Source: an uncultured Actinomycetes bacterium
Lineage (GTDB): Bacteria; Actinomycetota; Acidimicrobiia; Acidimicrobiales; RAAP-2
Assembly (NCBI GenBank): GCA_903871335.1
Contig: CAIQGE010000010.1
Span: forward strand, 1 to 64,000
Reading direction: 5' to 3'
Length of the DNA stretch: 64,000 nt
Shown: piece after piece, positions 42,399 to 50,840 of the stretch
How positions within the stretch are numbered: position 1 is the first letter of the stretch
How the letters are laid out: each line of letters starts with the position of its first letter
Position numbers and translations under genes: made by a program
The notes under the pieces: generated by a model
Told to the model about the DNA's origin: nothing
The model's input: only the letters and a program-made list of their open reading frames with translations
Database searches by the model: none

Positions 42399-44660
42399 CT
42401 AGAGCGTGGTGAAGTTCGCCGTCGCCGACGAAGGACTCACACCGGCGGCGTTCACGGCGCGAATGGTGAGGTGATACTTCGTCTTGGACGACAGGAAGTT
42501 CACCGTGATCACCGGTGACGCGGAGGCGGTGCCGGACGTCGTCGCCGTCTTCCACACACCCGGGGTCACGGCGTACTGGTAGCTCGTAATGACCGAGCCA
42601 CCGTTGTTCGACGGAGCGTGTACCAGGACCGTCGCCGAGGTCTTGCTCGGAGTGACTTTGGTGATCGACGGCGGCGTCGGTACGGTCGCGGGCGTGGCCG
42701 TGACGGCATTCGAGGGCACACCGCCGCCATTGGTGTTCGACGCCACGACGGTGAACGAATACGTCGTTCCGTTGGTCAATCCCGACACCACACAGGAAGT
42801 CGCCGATAGCTGGGCCGGGCTACAGGTCGCACCGCCGGGCGTGGCCGTGACGACGACGGAGGAAATGGCGGGCGTGCCATTGCTCGTGGGCGCGGTCCAC
42901 GACACGGTCGCGGTCTTGTTACCGGGAACAACCTTCACGTTCGTACTCGCACCCGGGACGGCGAACAGACTGGTCTCCGATGACGGGGAAGATGCCACGG
43001 AGTCACCGTTGATATTCGTGGCCTTCACCGTGAAGGTGTACGCCGTGTCGTTCGACAAACCGCTCACGGTGCAGTGAGTCGCTGTCGTCGTGCACGTGGC
43101 GCCACCCGGCGAAGCGGTCGCGGTGTAACCAGTGATCCGCTGACCTCCGGTCGCTGTTGGAGCGGTCCACGAGACAACGGCCGATTGGTTGTAGCCCGTC
43201 GCCGTAACGGAGGTAGGTGCACTCGGCACCGTCGTCGCGGAAATCGACATCATCTTGACGGCCTCACCCGTGGCGCTCACCGTCAAGAAGTAGCCGACGA
43301 AGGAGCACTCACCGAGGAGAGACGTCGTGCAAGATGCACCCGCGGCGTCGGAAAACTGGAAGGGCCCATACGCACTGGCGGGCAGCGGCGCGGTTACGCC
43401 CGCACTCCACGTGCCGGACGACTCGGTCCAAATGGCGGGCTTGAGACTGTCCTGCGAGCTGTCGTACACGGCACCATAGGCACCTGTGGCGACACAATTA
43501 CCCACCGACACACACGCCACCGAACCTGCTCCCGAATTCTGAGGGGTCTTTGCCGAGTTGGTGAATGCCCCCGACGGCAGCGCGAGAGCTTGTCCCTTCG
43601 ACCACGTTCCCGACGTCTCCGTCACGACGCTGGGAACAGAACCATTTCCCGTGACGTCATAGGCACCGGTCGCGACGCAGTTGCCGTCGGACGTGCACGC
43701 AAGTGCGTTCAGCGTTGGAAACGTACTGGACTTCGCGCTAGTTTGCGCCACGCTGCCCGCTGGTTGGCTAAGGGCCACCGGAGTGGACCAACCGGCACCA
43801 CTCAAGGTGGTGGCATCCCACTGGTACCCCGATTTCGCGAAGTAGGCGCCGACCGCAGTGCAATCCGTGGCACTCGAACACGACACGGCGCCCAGCCCGC
43901 TCTGTCCACCCGTCGTGGTCGATTCCGCGGGCGTCGAGGACGAAGCGCTCACGGTTCCCGCGGTCCACTGACCCGTGGAGAGCACCTCGGTGAGACCCAC
44001 GTTGTAGTTATCACTCGACGAACCAATCGCCACCGTACCCACGGCCACGCACGACTGGTCGGCGGGACAACTCACCGCCGACAATCCCGATTGCGACGCG
44101 GCGCTCTGCGCCGCGGTCTTGGTCGTGCTGGCGTACGCCCCGCTCGGCAGAGGTAGAGGCTTGGGCGTTCCCCACACTCCGCTGACCTCGGAGATCGCGA
44201 AGGGCAACTTCGATCCCAACGTGCCCGCTACGAAACTTCCTACCGCGACGCAGTTGCCCGCGCTGGAACACGAGACCGCATCCAAGAGGGCCTGTTCCGT
44301 GCTCGACGATCCACTCGGCGCGACCACAATCACCGGTGTCGCCCACACGCCGTTCGTTTCGACGACCAGTATCGGCCGAATCACGTTGGACGCTGTCGCG
44401 TCGGGAAAATTCGCGCCAACCGCCACGCAGTTGCCGATCGAGACGCACGACTGGTCCGCGAGAAGATTCCACGTGTTCACACCCGCACCGGGAGTCGTCG
44501 GCAGAACGACGGGGCCACCCCAGATCACTGCACCGGCGGGCACCGTCAAGGCCAGAACGCTGGCAATCAGTGTTGCCGACACCGCGGCGCGCCCAACGTG
44601 GACACGACGTCGCGCGCGATTCCAAGAAGCACCCAACATGGAGAACCAAACTTTCGTCAC
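42399..44660 (-). CDS. Secreted protein with seven Cys-x5-Cys repeats and three Fn3 domains
   Basis: A 753-aa exported protein. Basic N-terminus and hydrophobic core (TLIASVLALTVPAGAV) form a signal peptide. Seven repeats of about 50-65 residues follow, with cores such as LLDAVSCSSAGNCVAVGSF, GLSAVSCPADQSCVAVGT and TLNALACTSDGNCVATGAY; six have Cys-x5-Cys and the seventh Cys-x7-Cys. Each repeat continues with a TE-x-G-x-W strand, so a seven-bladed beta-propeller with one disulfide per blade is likely. Three Fn3 domains (residues about 470-753) close the chain. The GTG at 44660 has AAGGG 7 nt upstream; a start at 44726 is possible. Paralogue at 48846. Confidence 0.78.
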   Translation of the reverse strand: MTKVWFSMLGASWNRARRRVHVGRAAVSATLIASVLALTVPAGAVIWGGPVVLPTTPGAGVNTWNLLADQSCVSIGNCVAVGANFPDATASNVIRPILVVETNGVWATPVIVVAPSGSSSTEQALLDAVSCSSAGNCVAVGSFVAGTLGSKLPFAISEVSGVWGTPKPLPLPSGAYASTTKTAAQSAASQSGLSAVSCPADQSCVAVGTVAIGSSSDNYNVGLTEVLSTGQWTAGTVSASSSTPAESTTTGGQSGLGAVSCSSATDCTAVGAYFAKSGYQWDATTLSGAGWSTPVALSQPAGSVAQTSAKSSTFPTLNALACTSDGNCVATGAYDVTGNGSVPSVVTETSGTWSKGQALALPSGAFTNSAKTPQNSGAGSVACVSVGNCVATGAYGAVYDSSQDSLKPAIWTESSGTWSAGVTAPLPASAYGPFQFSDAAGASCTTSLLGECSFVGYFLTVSATGEAVKMMSISATTVPSAPTSVTATGYNQSAVVSWTAPTATGGQRITGYTATASPGGATCTTTATHCTVSGLSNDTAYTFTVKATNINGDSVASSPSSETSLFAVPGASTNVKVVPGNKTATVSWTAPTSNGTPAISSVVVTATPGGATCSPAQLSATSCVVSGLTNGTTYSFTVVASNTNGGGVPSNAVTATPATVPTPPSITKVTPSKTSATVLVHAPSNNGGSVITSYQYAVTPGVWKTATTSGTASASPVITVNFLSSKTKYHLTIRAVNAAGVSPSSATANFTTL

Positions 44661-44808
44661 AAGTGAGCCCTTCGACTCGCGGTCATCCTTGACGAGCCGC
44701 GTGAGTTTGTCAAGGACACTCATCATGAATTCGAATGAATTCTTGGCGACACGGTGTCACAGGACCGAAGACCCTACAAGTTTCCCGACGAATGTTCTGC
44801 CCTCTCGC

Positions 44809-44814
44809 TACGTT
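44809..44814 (+). promoter_or_regulatory. -10-like hexamer of the dipeptidase gene
   Basis: TACGTT ends 6 nt before the ATG at 44821; no ribosome binding site intervenes. Leaderless expression is likely. Confidence 0.4.
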
Positions 44815-44820
44815 GCGATC

Positions 44821-45819
44821 ATGAATTCATTGAGTCGCGGTCCCTGGATCGACTTGCACGCTCATCCGGGGCGCTGCTTCCTCGAAGGCAACACTCCCGA
44901 AAGTCCGTGGCGCGCACTGCTGGGTGACAGCGTGTGTGGTGAGGTCCTGAAGAACGTCCCCACCCCACCATTCGCGGCGATCAGCGTCTCGTCGGTCAGT
45001 GATCTTGCGGTCCTCGGAGTGACTCCCGACGGGGGGCTCGCCGCGGTTCGTCCCTTCGAAGAAGGTGAGGCGTACCGGGATCATCGACGCCAAGTTGACG
45101 GCGTCGTGTCCATGCTCGCGACCGAGAGAATTGCTCTCGCGCGTTGCGCCGCGGATATCACTCGCGCACACGAATCCGGAGAACTCGTTGCGATTCTCTC
45201 GTGCGAAGGTGCCGACTTCGCGGAGTCACTCTTTGACAGCGTCTTCGAGTTGCGCGACCTCGGTGTGCGCATCGTGACTCTCGTGCACTACCGAGCCAAT
45301 GCTTTCGCTGACCCGCAGACGGAACCCGAGAGACATGGTGGGTTGTCCGACGACGGACGACGACTCGTGCACGCCCTCAACCATCAGAACATCCTGATCG
45401 ACCTCGCCCACGCCACTCTCGCGACGACTCGCGACGTGCTCGAGATTTCGACCGCCCCGATCGTCATCTCTCACACTCATCTGCAGCCACGAAATGCTGA
45501 TCACGCCCGCTTGATCTCGAGAGAACACGCTCGCATCGTCGCGGACGCCGGGGGGCTCATAGGAGCGTGGCCGTCAGGTCTGACGAGTACGACGTTGGAC
45601 GATTTCGTGAGTGAAGTACTGCGTTTGGTGGACACAGTCGGAGTCGAACACGTGGCGGTGGGCACCGACATGGACGCCAACTATCGGCCCGTTCTCGATC
45701 ACTATGACCAGTTCGGCGACGTGAACGACCGACTAGTTGCTCGCGGACTCCATCAGCACGAGGTCGAAAGAATCCTCGGAACGAATGTTCTCGAACTCTT
45801 TCGCGCCGTGTGTGGTTAG
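44821..45819 (+). CDS. Membrane dipeptidase-like peptidase (M19, renal dipeptidase family)
   Basis: A 332-aa TIM-barrel metallopeptidase. Metal ligands expected for M19 are seen: WIDLHAHPG (His-x-His), the bridging Glu in ILSCEGAD, His in IDLAHATLAT and His in VISHTHLQPRN, with the substrate-site Asp in VGTDMDANY. No signal peptide is present, so it is probably cytoplasmic. The ATG at 44821 is used because a long upstream in-frame extension (from 44119) runs antisense through the neighbouring gene. It likely cleaves dipeptides, perhaps with non-standard or D-residues. Its stop is 4 nt from the convergent lectin gene. Confidence 0.9.
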   Translation: MNSLSRGPWIDLHAHPGRCFLEGNTPESPWRALLGDSVCGEVLKNVPTPPFAAISVSSVSDLAVLGVTPDGGLAAVRPFEEGEAYRDHRRQVDGVVSMLATERIALARCAADITRAHESGELVAILSCEGADFAESLFDSVFELRDLGVRIVTLVHYRANAFADPQTEPERHGGLSDDGRRLVHALNHQNILIDLAHATLATTRDVLEISTAPIVISHTHLQPRNADHARLISREHARIVADAGGLIGAWPSGLTSTTLDDFVSEVLRLVDTVGVEHVAVGTDMDANYRPVLDHYDQFGDVNDRLVARGLHQHEVERILGTNVLELFRAVCG

Positions 45820-45823
45820 AGAG

Positions 45824-46630
45824 TTAGAGACGAATCGTCCGACGACGCTGTGAGAGCGCCAACAGGCCGAGCAGCACTGCCGCCATCGCGCCCAGAACAA
45901 TCACACCGTTCGCGCCACCGGCCGAGAGGTCGGGAGTGGAGGGATTGAGAACGAATGACGAAATGATGTGATCGTTGGTTAATCCACCGGTGGCGCCGGT
46001 GAAGCCGAGCAGCACCGACGACGGGAGCGTGATCGCGTTCGACAACACCGTTGTGCCGTCCAAGATCAAGGTCAGGACGCCACCCGTGTACGTCACTTCC
46101 ACCGAGTGCGTTCCGTGCAACGAGGTGCTGAGCGCATGGGTCGCCGCCCATGTCTTCGACGTGTTCAGACCACCGGTGAGAAAACCGACGAAGTTGTTGG
46201 AAGGGTCATTCGAGTTCTGATACGTGTCGAGGGCGACGCCCACGCCGGTCACACCAGGGTGTCCTCCACCCGCTGTGAAGCCCAAACCACCGCCATTGGA
46301 ACCCGTGGTGGCGGTGGTGTTGTGAGCCGGATCGGCCAACGCGAGCGTGATGCCATCAGCGCCGCCGCTCGTGCCCATGTTCACCTGGAAGTTCACGTCC
46401 AGACCATTCGTCGACACGGGCGCGTTCAGCCACACGGCTGAGGACTGGAAGGTCTGTCCCTGCTGCGTCAGCACCAGAGAGCTGCCGGACACCGACGCAT
46501 TGCCGTTGAGGGTCCAGCTGCTGTCGGGGGGCCAGGTAGTTGCCGCTCCGGCGGGAACGGCCACCAGCCCCACGGACAGAGCGGTCAGAAGAGCAACACC
46601 CATGGTGCGCGTCGCGAATCGGCGGGACAT
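45824..46630 (-). CDS. Exported L-type lectin-domain protein with C-terminal anchor
   Basis: A 268-aa protein. A signal peptide (TALSVGLVAVPAGA) precedes one L-type (legume-like) lectin domain at about 30-225: SWTLNGNASVSGSSLVLTQ, VNFQVNMGTSGGADGITLALAD with the Asp of the calcium/sugar site, GVGVALDTYQNS and LGFTGATGGLTNDHIISSF. The C-terminus GANGVIVLGAMAAVLLGLLAL is a membrane helix followed by SQRRRTIRL. The ATG at 46630 has AAAGGA upstream. It probably displays a carbohydrate-binding domain on the surface. The lectin module is shared with the protein at 34968-39383. Confidence 0.82.
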   Translation of the reverse strand: MSRRFATRTMGVALLTALSVGLVAVPAGAATTWPPDSSWTLNGNASVSGSSLVLTQQGQTFQSSAVWLNAPVSTNGLDVNFQVNMGTSGGADGITLALADPAHNTTATTGSNGGGLGFTAGGGHPGVTGVGVALDTYQNSNDPSNNFVGFLTGGLNTSKTWAATHALSTSLHGTHSVEVTYTGGVLTLILDGTTVLSNAITLPSSVLLGFTGATGGLTNDHIISSFVLNPSTPDLSAGGANGVIVLGAMAAVLLGLLALSQRRRTIRL

Positions 46631-46733
46631 CACGGTTTTCCTTTGCGAATTCAGTCACTTCGCCTAATGCGAAGAAAGTTTTTCGACCTTATCAGTAATC
46701 CACCCTTGAAGCCAGTCGGCCTGCTAAGTCGCC

Positions 46734-48656
46734 TCAATACGGGCCTGGACCGTTCAAACTGGCGTTGCAGGAGCGTGGGTCCCACGGCTGGAGGGGCTGG
46801 GCGAGCTGCGTGGGCTTGCCGAGTCCATTGTCACCCGAGACGGACGGCGGATCGTAGACCGTCGTCGGAGTCACGGTGGTGGGCGTCCCCTTCACGGTCG
46901 TGGTCGTCACGGGCTTGGGCGCCAGTGGCACCAACGAAATGTCCGTGCCCGTTTGCACCGTCACCGTGGCTCCGGGCGTGACCTCGGACGGGTTGTAACC
47001 AAGAACGGCGGGACCCTGAATCTGACGCAGGACCGCTTCGGCCTGGGCTTGGGCCGGAGACGTCCAGTTCCCATTCGCCGGTGGCGGCGAGCCTCCGTAC
47101 CAAACGACGGTCTGTGTCTCACGCGGATTCACCGGAGTGCGGTCACCGGTCGAGATCACGTGGAATCCTCGAGTCGTGAGGTCGGTAGCGACCTTCTTGG
47201 CTTGCCCCGCGACCCCGGAACCATTCTCCACGGTGACCGCGAAACTCCCCGGTGCGGGCAAGGTCGTGTAGTTGAACGTGCTTTGAGTGGGCTTGACGCC
47301 GAAGAGCTTGTCGATGGCCGCGTAGCCACCCGGCTGCAGGGGGAACTCGATATCTCCGTAGTAGTAACCCTTGTAGAGGTAGCTCCCGACCTCGACAGTG
47401 ACCACGGGGAACGTGAACTGCGGCACGTTCGTAATGGACGTGGACGCGAATGCTTCGGCGAGGGCGACCATGTGCCCTTCGCTAAATGAGTTGTCGACGG
47501 TCAGACTCGGCAATACCGACGTGGCGATGGACTGGTCCGTCAACGGATCGCCGATGCCTCTCGCCGAAACTTGGCTCGCGAGCACACGAAGGAACTCGTG
47601 GGTGCGACGGATGCGCGCAATGTCGGACTGCGCCTCCTGCGGCCACGTTGAGTGCGCAAAGGGGTACCCCTTCGGTTGGTACTGCAGGTGACGAGCGCGA
47701 ACCACCTGAAGAGCGTGGTAGCCGTTTAGGAGATAACAGCCGGGGCGACGAATGTTGAGCCCCGACTCTGCGTCAAAGACCGGCATCGGGAAGTACATGT
47801 GCGTGCCGCCGAGCGAGTCCACCACTTTGGCGAACGTGTCGAAGTTGAGCTCAACGAAGTGATTGATCGGAATGGCAAAATCTTCTTCGATGGCGGCTGC
47901 GAGTTGCGTGGGTCCCTGATAGAGGGCCGCGTCAATCTTGTTGGCACCTTCCTTGCGCGCGTTTGGGATGAAGGTGTCACGCGGGATCGACAAGAGCGAC
48001 ACCGTGTGCGCACCCAAGTCCAGGTGCACGATCATGACGATGTCGCTATTGACACCCGTCACACCTTGCGAACACAGTCCGTACGCCGGATTCGCCTTCA
48101 TCCCGGGTGCACAGCGCTCCGTGGAGCCGACGAGCAATATGTTCTCTTTCGCCCCGGCGGTCTGGAGGTGTCCCACGTCAGTGTGGTGCACCAAGGAACC
48201 AAGGTAGAAATACTCCGCGACCGCCGCGGTCACTACCAGGACCACCATGACGACGCTCAACAACATGATGCGTCGCGCCCAAAAACGTCGACGGCTCGGA
48301 CGACGTCGGGGTGTGGGTCGACGTGGTGGGCCACCGCCCGCGGGGACCATTCCGGGATCTCCTCGTCGCGCAACAGGTGCCGATCCCCGGGGACTTGCCA
48401 ATTGCCGGGATTGATTCATCGGCGGAGGAGCATCGCGGCGTGGCGGTCCCTGGCGGTTGGAGGTGGTCCGCTGCGGTTGGTCGCCGCGATATGCGCGGGG
48501 GTCGTTACCCGGACGGCCAGCACCGGAGTTCGGCATCCTCGACGAACCCGTGGGCGGACGAGCCGCTCCCCGCGGAGGTTCGTAACTCCCTCGACCGACA
48601 TCACCCGAGGTTGGAGGTGTGTAGCCACCGAGGTTCGGCGGATCCGACGAAACCAT
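46734..48656 (-). CDS. LytR-CpsA-Psr (LCP) family wall-polymer ligase
   Basis: A 640-aa type II membrane protein. Residues 1-125 are a cytoplasmic Pro/Arg/Gly-rich tail, residues about 130-152 one helix (IMLLSVVMVVLVVTAAVAEYFYL), and about 165-415 the LCP catalytic domain (NSDIVMIVHLDLGAHTVSLLSIPRDTFI with the conserved Arg, then ANKIDAAL, and QVVRARHLQY). A LytR_C domain follows at about 490-570 (VTVENGSGVAGQAKKVATDLTTRGFHV), and a Pro/Thr-rich end. LCP proteins join secondary polymers such as arabinogalactan or teichoic acids to peptidoglycan. ATG at 48656 is used; AAGG lies 9 nt upstream. Confidence 0.9.
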   Translation of the reverse strand: MVSSDPPNLGGYTPPTSGDVGRGSYEPPRGAARPPTGSSRMPNSGAGRPGNDPRAYRGDQPQRTTSNRQGPPRRDAPPPMNQSRQLASPRGSAPVARRGDPGMVPAGGGPPRRPTPRRRPSRRRFWARRIMLLSVVMVVLVVTAAVAEYFYLGSLVHHTDVGHLQTAGAKENILLVGSTERCAPGMKANPAYGLCSQGVTGVNSDIVMIVHLDLGAHTVSLLSIPRDTFIPNARKEGANKIDAALYQGPTQLAAAIEEDFAIPINHFVELNFDTFAKVVDSLGGTHMYFPMPVFDAESGLNIRRPGCYLLNGYHALQVVRARHLQYQPKGYPFAHSTWPQEAQSDIARIRRTHEFLRVLASQVSARGIGDPLTDQSIATSVLPSLTVDNSFSEGHMVALAEAFASTSITNVPQFTFPVVTVEVGSYLYKGYYYGDIEFPLQPGGYAAIDKLFGVKPTQSTFNYTTLPAPGSFAVTVENGSGVAGQAKKVATDLTTRGFHVISTGDRTPVNPRETQTVVWYGGSPPPANGNWTSPAQAQAEAVLRQIQGPAVLGYNPSEVTPGATVTVQTGTDISLVPLAPKPVTTTTVKGTPTTVTPTTVYDPPSVSGDNGLGKPTQLAQPLQPWDPRSCNASLNGPGPY

Positions 48657-48845
48657 GTGTATTGACCTTACGTTCGTGTGGAGGCGACACGATCGTGACG
48701 ACCTGCCGAAATCCCACCACCACGCTAGACCCCACGGACGCAATACGAGAGGGTTTGGTCGAGTGGTGACCAAGGATGCACGTCGTGCGACGGAACGGCG
48801 ACCGGATATTCGTGAAAGGGACTGGTAGGGTCCGAATTCACCGCC

Positions 48846-50768
48846 ATGGTACGCCCGCTCTCCCCGCTAGATTCCGCACTTTTCGGCCGCGCTCTGCGAC
48901 ACGGACCGACATTCTCCCCGTGGCGGGCGCATCGCTGGTGGGCGGCGGGGTTGCTGTCGTCACTGTCGATGCTGATCCCACTGGCGGCGAATGCCAGCGT
49001 CGCTCCTTCTCCGCTGACGTTTCCCCTTCCGGCCACTTCGGTGACGAGTGGTCAAGACGTCAACGTCAACTCGGTGAGCTGTGGGAGCGTGAATACGTGC
49101 GTGTTCGTGGGCACGGCGGTGGTCAAGACAGCCACGTCGACTCGTCACGATGTGCCCCTGGTCCTTACTGAGGTCGACGGTGTGCTCACGGCGCCCCTGC
49201 TCGTCACACCACCGACCGACGCGATCATGAGCTCGAAGAGTGGGCGGAGCGAACGAACGGGTCTGGACGCCGTGTCCTGTGTGGCGACCGGTGATTGTGT
49301 TGCGGTTGGCACGTACGCAACGGCGAGTGGTTTCGCTCCCTTCGTGGCGACAGAGTCCTCGGGCATCTGGTCGCTCGGCAAGCGACTCCCTGTGCCGACG
49401 AATGCCGTCAGCTCGAACAATGCGGACGCCCTCGGCCTCTCGTGTCTCACTTTGTCATCCTGTATCGCGACTGGCTCGTATCGCGTCGCCGGGGAGTCCA
49501 CCGTACCGTTCATAAGTTCCAACGCCTCGGGTTCATGGCGTTCCATCGCGGCACCTCTGCCGAGTGACGCGGACACGAACTCTCAAGTCGCCTTCCTCGA
49601 CGCGGTCTCCTGCTGGACACCCGGCGCGTGCGTCGCGGTGGGGAGCTACACCGCCGGAGTCAATCAAAGCGATCTCGTCGCATCGCTGAACCGAGGCGTC
49701 TGGACGACCAGCGCGGTGTCGGGTCCCACGACCGGTGCCCTCCCGTCCAGTGAGGCCAATGCACTCAACGCCGTGAGTTGTTGGGCTCCCTGGTCGTGCG
49801 CGGCCGTGGGTCAGTACGGCACCACGAGCGGCGTCGGTAGCACCGTGAGTTTCAGTGTGGGTGGTGCGAACTCGGCCACCTGGCCGAGTTCGCAATGGGT
49901 CAGTACGCCCACCGTGTCTCCGACCCCTCCCTCGTCTCTTAGCACGCTGTTGACGGTCTCGTGTGTCGGGGCTACGTCCTGCGTCGCGGGAGGCTCTTAC
50001 GGGACACCGACGTTGCAGCACGCCGATGTCGTGACATCGCTCTCGAGTCGTCAAGCGAGTGCGGCGACTCTGCCGACCTCAGCGGCGACCTCACAATCGT
50101 CGGCCCTGACCAGTGACGTCTGCTTCACCCCGACCGCGTGCCTCGTCACCGGCACGTACACGCAGAGCGGAACGGGAAACGTTGAGGGCCATGTCAGCAT
50201 TCCTCAAACGCCGCCACTTCCGCCGACGTCCGTGACGGTGGTGGCGGGTAACGAGAGTGCGCGGGTCAGCTGGCATGCACCGACCTACGACGGTTTGTCG
50301 CCGGTGACGCAGTATCGCGTCACCGCGACCCCCGGCAATTCCACCTGCGTCAGTTCTCCGGCGCTGGATTCGTGCACCGTGCTCGGGCTCACCAATGGCG
50401 TCAGCTATCGCGTCAGTGTGGTGGCGAGCAACGTGGTGGGAGACTCCGCACCGTCGGCGTCGTCGTCGAACTTCACGCCAGCCACCGTGCCGAGCGCTCC
50501 GGTCATCACGTCGATCACCCCACTCATCGGAGGTTGGCGGTTGACCTTCACCGCGCCGAGCACGACGGGTGGCGCCGTGATTCGCACGTACGAATACTCG
50601 TTGACGATGGGTGCCACCTGGCACACTCGGCCCAATGGCACGACGGGTTCACCATTGAGCGTGGCCGGTCTGCAGCGGCACCATCGGTATCGGGTCATGA
50701 TTCGGGCCATCAACGCTCGTGGCGCGTCGTCTCACTCCAATACGGTGACGGTCACCACAAAGTCATAG
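48846..50768 (+). CDS. Secreted protein with seven Cys-x5-Cys repeats and two Fn3 domains
   Basis: A 640-aa exported protein and paralogue of that at 42399. A signal peptide ends near residue 50 (LIPLAANA). The seven repeats have cores such as NVNSVSCGSVNTCVFVGT, GLDAVSCVATGDCVAVGTY, FLDAVSCWTPGACVAVGSY and ALNAVSCWAPWSCAAVGQY; each contains Cys-x5-Cys. A seven-bladed propeller is inferred. Two Fn3 domains (about 455-640) end the chain. It is divergent from the LCP gene. Cell-surface or matrix function is inferred; no enzymatic motif is visible. Confidence 0.78.
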   Translation: MVRPLSPLDSALFGRALRHGPTFSPWRAHRWWAAGLLSSLSMLIPLAANASVAPSPLTFPLPATSVTSGQDVNVNSVSCGSVNTCVFVGTAVVKTATSTRHDVPLVLTEVDGVLTAPLLVTPPTDAIMSSKSGRSERTGLDAVSCVATGDCVAVGTYATASGFAPFVATESSGIWSLGKRLPVPTNAVSSNNADALGLSCLTLSSCIATGSYRVAGESTVPFISSNASGSWRSIAAPLPSDADTNSQVAFLDAVSCWTPGACVAVGSYTAGVNQSDLVASLNRGVWTTSAVSGPTTGALPSSEANALNAVSCWAPWSCAAVGQYGTTSGVGSTVSFSVGGANSATWPSSQWVSTPTVSPTPPSSLSTLLTVSCVGATSCVAGGSYGTPTLQHADVVTSLSSRQASAATLPTSAATSQSSALTSDVCFTPTACLVTGTYTQSGTGNVEGHVSIPQTPPLPPTSVTVVAGNESARVSWHAPTYDGLSPVTQYRVTATPGNSTCVSSPALDSCTVLGLTNGVSYRVSVVASNVVGDSAPSASSSNFTPATVPSAPVITSITPLIGGWRLTFTAPSTTGGAVIRTYEYSLTMGATWHTRPNGTTGSPLSVAGLQRHHRYRVMIRAINARGASSHSNTVTVTTKS

Positions 50769-50800
50769 AGGCGACCCCCCACGGTGGTCCCTGTTTTCTT

Positions 50801-50806
50801 ATACTG
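50801..50806 (+). promoter_or_regulatory. -10 element upstream of the solute-binding protein gene
   Basis: TATACT lies 34 nt before the ATG at 50841 and would give a leader of about 25-30 nt that includes the GAGG ribosome binding site. No -35 match is evident. Confidence 0.35.
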
Positions 50807-50840
50807 AACTCTCCGTCACGGCCAGAAACGCGAGGTGATC

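Noticed and set aside
43074-44156. 360-codon plus-strand frame inside the Cys-repeat protein gene
   Set aside because: Arg/Gly-rich, opposite to a clear signal-peptide and repeat protein; shadow.
44119-44820. Upstream in-frame extension of the M19 dipeptidase
   Set aside because: It would be antisense to the start of the neighbouring secreted protein and has no family similarity; the ATG at 44821 follows a -10-like element.
44700-44835. Repeated GAATTC and ATGAATTC strings between the divergent genes
   Set aside because: Three short copies in an AT-richer promoter region; no regular spacing and no symmetry beyond the six-base palindrome.
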